Origin: Chthonomonas sp. UBA1950
GTDB lineage: Bacteria > Armatimonadota > Fimbriimonadia > Fimbriimonadales > Fimbriimonadaceae
Length of the DNA stretch: 45,718 bases
Assembly: GCA_002336105.1 (NCBI GenBank)
Contig: DDEQ01000039.1
Span: 940 to 46,657 of the forward strand
Direction of reading: 5' to 3'
The translations under genes and the position numbers were made by a program. Positions within the stretch are counted from its first letter, which is position 1; every line of letters starts with the position of its first letter. The notes below the pieces were generated by a model. That model searched no databases. It saw nothing but the letters and a program-made list of their open reading frames with translations, and was not told the DNA's origin. This document shows positions 42,506 to 45,718 of this stretch, piece after piece.

Positions 42506-43536
42506 TGAAGAAAATCTATGCTGGCGTTTTTGCTCTTGGCTTGATTGGGCTAGCCGTGGCGGTCCAACAAGAGCAAACAACGAAGTCCAATGCTGACCAG
42601 GCAAGCGAGGCGCGAAGGTTGATGCCTCTGGGTGCTGTTCCCGTTCCGAGCGATAACCCGATTACTTCGGAAAAGGTGGCTTTGGGAAAGAGGCTGTTCT
42701 TTGAAACTGCATTGAGTGGTTCGAACAAGATGGCTTGTAGCACTTGTCACAAGCCAGATCATGGATACGCTGACACCGTTAGGCTTTCGGTTGGTGACGG
42801 TCAACACGGTAAGACGCTTGGGCGTCACACCCCTAGCCTACTGAACATCGGTTACAACTTGGTTCAGTTTTGGGACGGACGAGCCGCGACGGTTGAAGAG
42901 CAAGCTCTGATGCCTGTCAAGAATCCGGACGAGATGAATCAGAACCTTGAAACGCTTCCGAGCGAACTGGAGACACTGAAATATGGACCTCTGTTCGAAA
43001 AGGCATTTGGAACGCCAGAAATCACCCTTGACCGGATTGCGAAGGCTTTAGCCACTTTCGAGAGAACCCTCAACGACAATGACACCCCTTTTGACCGATG
43101 GATGAAAGGGGATAAGCGTGCGCTCTCTTATGAAGCGACCCGTGGCCTGATGATCTTCATGTCGAGTGGGCGATGTATCGCGTGTCATTCTGGCCCGAAC
43201 TTTACCAATGCATCTCACAAGTTCGGTAATCCATTCATAAATATCGGCGTCACTCCGCTTCCCGGTGATCCTGTTGATATCGGTCGATATGCCGTTCTCA
43301 CAGAGGAAAAGGACAAACAGCGCAAGATATTTGTCGGCGCTTTCAAAGTTCCTTCATTGCGTGGGATCGGTAAATCTGCGCCCTACATGCACAACGGAAG
43401 TCTGAAAACACTTGAGGAAGTCGTCGATTTCTATAGTCGTGGTGGAGATCAGAAGAAGATAAGGGCCACGAACTTCACCCCCGAAGAAAAGCGATTTGTG
43501 GTCGCCTTTCTTCGAGAGGGATTGACTGGTAAATAG
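42505..43536 (+). CDS. Di-haem cytochrome c peroxidase (MauG/CCP family)
   Basis: The protein has 343 residues from ATG 42505 (42493 is an alternative). The signal peptide MKKIYAGVFALGLIGLAVAV leads to two haem-attachment motifs, CSTCH near residue 78 and CIACH near 224. HTPSLLNIGYNLVQFWDGRA between them, and PSLRGIGKSAPYMHNGSLKT near the C-terminus (distal Met/His region), are typical CCP blocks. It is predicted to be periplasmic and to reduce hydrogen peroxide with electrons from small cytochromes, or to act as a MauG-like modifying enzyme. It is directly coupled to the prepilin gene by an overlapping TAATG. The stop is 10 bp from the convergent permease gene. Confidence 0.93.
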   Translation: MKKIYAGVFALGLIGLAVAVQQEQTTKSNADQASEARRLMPLGAVPVPSDNPITSEKVALGKRLFFETALSGSNKMACSTCHKPDHGYADTVRLSVGDGQHGKTLGRHTPSLLNIGYNLVQFWDGRAATVEEQALMPVKNPDEMNQNLETLPSELETLKYGPLFEKAFGTPEITLDRIAKALATFERTLNDNDTPFDRWMKGDKRALSYEATRGLMIFMSSGRCIACHSGPNFTNASHKFGNPFINIGVTPLPGDPVDIGRYAVLTEEKDKQRKIFVGAFKVPSLRGIGKSAPYMHNGSLKTLEEVVDFYSRGGDQKKIRATNFTPEEKRFVVAFLREGLTGK

Positions 43537-43538
43537 CG

Positions 43539-43559
43539 GCTGGAATCTACGATTCCAGC
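43539..43559. terminator. Short hairpin at the peroxidase/permease boundary
   Basis: GCTGGAATC (43539-43547) and GATTCCAGC (43551-43559) form a perfect 9-bp stem with a 3-nt loop. It overlaps the last codons of the permease gene and follows the peroxidase stop by 2 bp. No U tract follows. Confidence 0.5.
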
Positions 43560-45106
43560 ACTTGTTCTTGCTGCTCGATCTGAGCCTGTCGCTCAATGAC
43601 CGCCTTGCCGATAGGCGGTCCAGCAAACCTTTTTCGTTCTAGACCAAACCAGAAAGCAAATGCCAAGCCGGTTGCGCCAAGAAGGACTTTGATTGCGAGA
43701 TCATTCGGTGGCTGAACGCCGATAAAGACTAAAACGAGTGACGCCAGGACACACACAATAGCAATCGGTCTGAACCAACCCCCGAGGTTGAAAACTCCCA
43801 TGCGAGTCCAGGAGCGTTGGTACGCAAAGAAGCCCGCAGCGATGGGCAGCATGTATGAAACATAGAGCAGAATCGCGCAAACCGCAGCGAGCGTGGTGTA
43901 CACCGGCGAGTAGATCGTCAACGCGACGGAGAGAATGGCAACAACCCAGATGGCGAGCACCGGAGTGCGGTATTTCGGGCTGATGGAACGTAGGTTCTTC
44001 GAACAAGGAAGCCCGCCATCACGAGCAAAGGCAAAGGTCATTCGGCTCGTCGAAGTGACGGTCGCCAGTCCGCAAAGGTATTGACAAGCTGCGATCAGAA
44101 CGAGAAGAGCCAATCTAGGTGTTTGCGGAACAGTCTGCTCAAGAATGTATCCAAAACTACCGGCGCCTTTCGAAGCCGCTACGCCAAGATCAGGTGCCGC
44201 GAGAACAATCGAGGCAAGCATGACAAAACCAAAGACTCCTGACCACAGAACCGAGTGCGTCATGCCGCGCGGGATTGTGCGACCAGCATCAATCGTCTCT
44301 TCTGCCGTGTGTGCAGAAGCATCAAATCCGGTGATGGTATAAGCGGGAAGCAAGAGGCCGAGAAGAAACAGGTATCCCATGCTTTCGGTTTTTGGCCAAA
44401 CTCCTCCGCCAGCGTCGCCGCTATAGTTGTGGAACGTCCATAGTCGAGACAAGTCGTGTTGCTTCGAACAGACGAGCAAAGTAATCGAGAGCGCCACCGA
44501 AGTGAAGAAGATAAGGTAGCCCGAGAAATCTGTCAGTTTCGTGGTGAGCTTGATCCCGAAATGGTTAAAGAGAGCCTGAGAAACCGTGATCAGCGCCATG
44601 AAAACGGTCTGCATGACAATGCTGTAGCTGGTTGGGGTAGCCGGAGTGAGCGCAGAAGTATCTATTCCAAATCCGGGAAGCACTGAGGCCACCACGAAGA
44701 CGTAGGTGCCGACGTTGATTGCTGCCAAAACGGCGACAAGTCCCAAGAGATTTGCCCAAGCCGTTACCCAGCCAAGTGCACGACCGCCGAGGATCGACCC
44801 CCAATGATACAATCCGCCAGCGGTCGGATAAGCCGAACCGATTTGCCCCATGGCAAGAGCAAAAAGAAGGGAGATTCCGGTCGCGATCGGCCAACCAATG
44901 CCAATCGAAGCCCCACCAACGCTGCTTAGGCCCTGACCGAAAGAGTTAATTCCACCCGCAAGAATGCAGATGATAGAAAATGAGATGGCAAAGTTCTGAA
45001 AAGTGCGCATGCCTCGCAGCAACTCTTGGGCATATCCCATAGAGTGCAACATGTCGCGATCTTGATCTGAACCGTGATTGTTCGCTTGGTGGGTGGGTTT
45101 TTCCAA
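43547..45106 (-). CDS. APC superfamily amino acid/amine permease
   Basis: The protein has 519 residues and about twelve membrane helices. The N-terminal cytoplasmic part ends at LHSMGYAQELLRGMRTFQNF. FAISFSIICILAGGINSFGQ (helix 1, APC unwound Gly motif) and IGSAYPTAGGLYHWGSILGG are characteristic of the GABA/choline-type amino acid permeases. FDASAHTAEETIDAGRTIPRG in the middle is the conserved loop after helix 6. The closest types import GABA, amino acids or amines such as ethanolamine, so a role in supplying EutBC is possible but not shown. The gene stands alone, convergent with the peroxidase. Confidence 0.92.
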   Translation of the reverse strand: MEKPTHQANNHGSDQDRDMLHSMGYAQELLRGMRTFQNFAISFSIICILAGGINSFGQGLSSVGGASIGIGWPIATGISLLFALAMGQIGSAYPTAGGLYHWGSILGGRALGWVTAWANLLGLVAVLAAINVGTYVFVVASVLPGFGIDTSALTPATPTSYSIVMQTVFMALITVSQALFNHFGIKLTTKLTDFSGYLIFFTSVALSITLLVCSKQHDLSRLWTFHNYSGDAGGGVWPKTESMGYLFLLGLLLPAYTITGFDASAHTAEETIDAGRTIPRGMTHSVLWSGVFGFVMLASIVLAAPDLGVAASKGAGSFGYILEQTVPQTPRLALLVLIAACQYLCGLATVTSTSRMTFAFARDGGLPCSKNLRSISPKYRTPVLAIWVVAILSVALTIYSPVYTTLAAVCAILLYVSYMLPIAAGFFAYQRSWTRMGVFNLGGWFRPIAIVCVLASLVLVFIGVQPPNDLAIKVLLGATGLAFAFWFGLERKRFAGPPIGKAVIERQAQIEQQEQVLES

Positions 45107-45194
45107 GCGAACATTATAAGCGTGGTTTTAACAGTTTCGAGTCACGAATGACCTAAAACTGTTTAAGCCTTAACATTTCTATATCGGGTTTTGA

Positions 45195-45718
45195 CTAGCC
45201 GATGGTTGATTCGGTTAGCGTCTTAGCCCATTCCGGTTTTTCGTGTTGAGCTTTGCCAAGCACGACGCGAGAGGTGGCGTGTCCAGTCTTAGTGTCGATA
45301 TCAATCAATCGAGCACCCCGCTCCCAGTCGCCGTAACCGCTGTAACCGCTGCACCGACCGTATATCAGCGAGACGCCGCTCATCTGTCCAAGGTAGTCGT
45401 TGACATGGTCGTGTCCGCAGAACACTGCTTTCACCCGCTTCGAAGCTACATACTTAGCAAAGATCTCCCCTTTGTCTTGCTCGAAACAAACGCCTTCGCC
45501 TTGTCGACCAATCGCCAACTTCTGTGCAAACAGGTCCCGATATTCAATCATTGGGATGTGTTGCATGACGTAAATGGGTGATTCGCTTGCCGCAGATTTA
45601 TCGGCTTCGATCTGGTGATCAAACCAAAGCGACTGCGTATCGCTCACTTTCATTCCAGAGTCGTGGTTACCCGTGTTGAATGCAAAGAGTGATGCAACCG
45701 GCTTGCCTCGTCGGTGTT
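45195..45718 (-). CDS. Metallophosphoesterase, 3' part only (runs off the window)
   Basis: The frame is open from the right window edge. The coding strand reads ASLFAFNTGNHDSGMKVSD, then VFCGHDHVNDYLGQMSGVSL, giving the GNHD and GHDH motifs of calcineurin-like metallophosphoesterases. HQIEADKSAASESPIYVMQHIP lies between them. The N-terminal metal motifs (DxH, GDxxD) would be beyond the window. It resembles purple-acid-phosphatase-like or Dcr2-like phosphatases. It stops 88 bp before the permease start, and an imperfect AACAGTTT/AAACTGTT stem lies in that gap. Confidence 0.88.
   Translation of the reverse strand, partial: HRRGKPVASLFAFNTGNHDSGMKVSDTQSLWFDHQIEADKSAASESPIYVMQHIPMIEYRDLFAQKLAIGRQGEGVCFEQDKGEIFAKYVASKRVKAVFCGHDHVNDYLGQMSGVSLIYGRCSGYSGYGDWERGARLIDIDTKTGHATSRVVLGKAQHEKPEWAKTLTESTIG

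Noticed and set aside
45107..45194. AACAGTTT/AAACTGTT stem as a terminator
   Set aside because: The stem has only 8 bp, with an 18-nt loop and no U tract in either direction, so it is mentioned only in the neighbouring entry.

Overview
The window looks like a chromosomal piece from a mesophilic bacterium of the phylum Armatimonadota, most likely near Fimbriimonas. This is an inference. It rests on a prepilin N-terminus ending FPVFAQAKAAAK, a DUF1553/DUF1501/PPC operon of the kind shared with Planctomycetota, and about 50% GC by eye. I see no phage, insertion sequence, CRISPR array or tRNA.

Layout. Positions 1-463 hold a 200-bp tandem repeat whose core resembles 5S rRNA, followed by about 340 bp with no gene. 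Positions 807-5486 are a three-gene operon for a DUF1549/DUF1553 protein, a Tat-exported DUF1501 protein and a PPC-domain protein. Positions 5590-7250 are amtB-glnK (ammonium uptake and its PII regulator), closed by a hairpin. Positions 7299-17094 hold a secreted hypothetical protein, a DUF885 peptidase, a 31-residue membrane peptide with a strong terminator, two ABC exporters (one with an N-terminal zinc ribbon), a TauE/SafE permease with its DUF1634 partner, and an M61 peptidase. Positions 17342-25906 hold a short LeuA, an HI0933-type flavoprotein, an exported STN-like protein, mfd and a DinB-family protein.

Positions 25907-31382 are the most unusual part. Two paralogous small proteins of unknown function (26230-26607 and 30664-31029, both minus strand) flank a plus-strand block of a hypothetical protein, a VOC protein, a nucleotidyltransferase, an MFS transporter and an AlkD-like repair protein. 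The first paralogue is preceded by a clear ydaO-type (cyclic di-AMP) riboswitch. The second has an unrelated leader with two mutually exclusive hairpins. Both leaders end in the same roughly 27-nt element that contains the ribosome binding site. This suggests a c-di-AMP-linked regulon around an undescribed protein family.

Positions 31383-45718 are metabolic: a second DinB-family protein, a double SGNH hydrolase, an acetaldehyde-type aldehyde dehydrogenase with DUF779, a GH5 glycosidase divergent from a heparinase-like lyase, an aldo/keto reductase divergent from eutBC, a type IV prepilin overlapping a di-haem peroxidase, an APC permease, and the end of a metallophosphoesterase gene. EutBC (ethanolamine to acetaldehyde plus ammonia) and the aldehyde dehydrogenase (acetaldehyde to acetate) could form a short ethanolamine route without a microcompartment, with the APC permease as a possible importer. 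AmtB-GlnK would handle ammonium. These links are inferred from gene content, not from shared operons.
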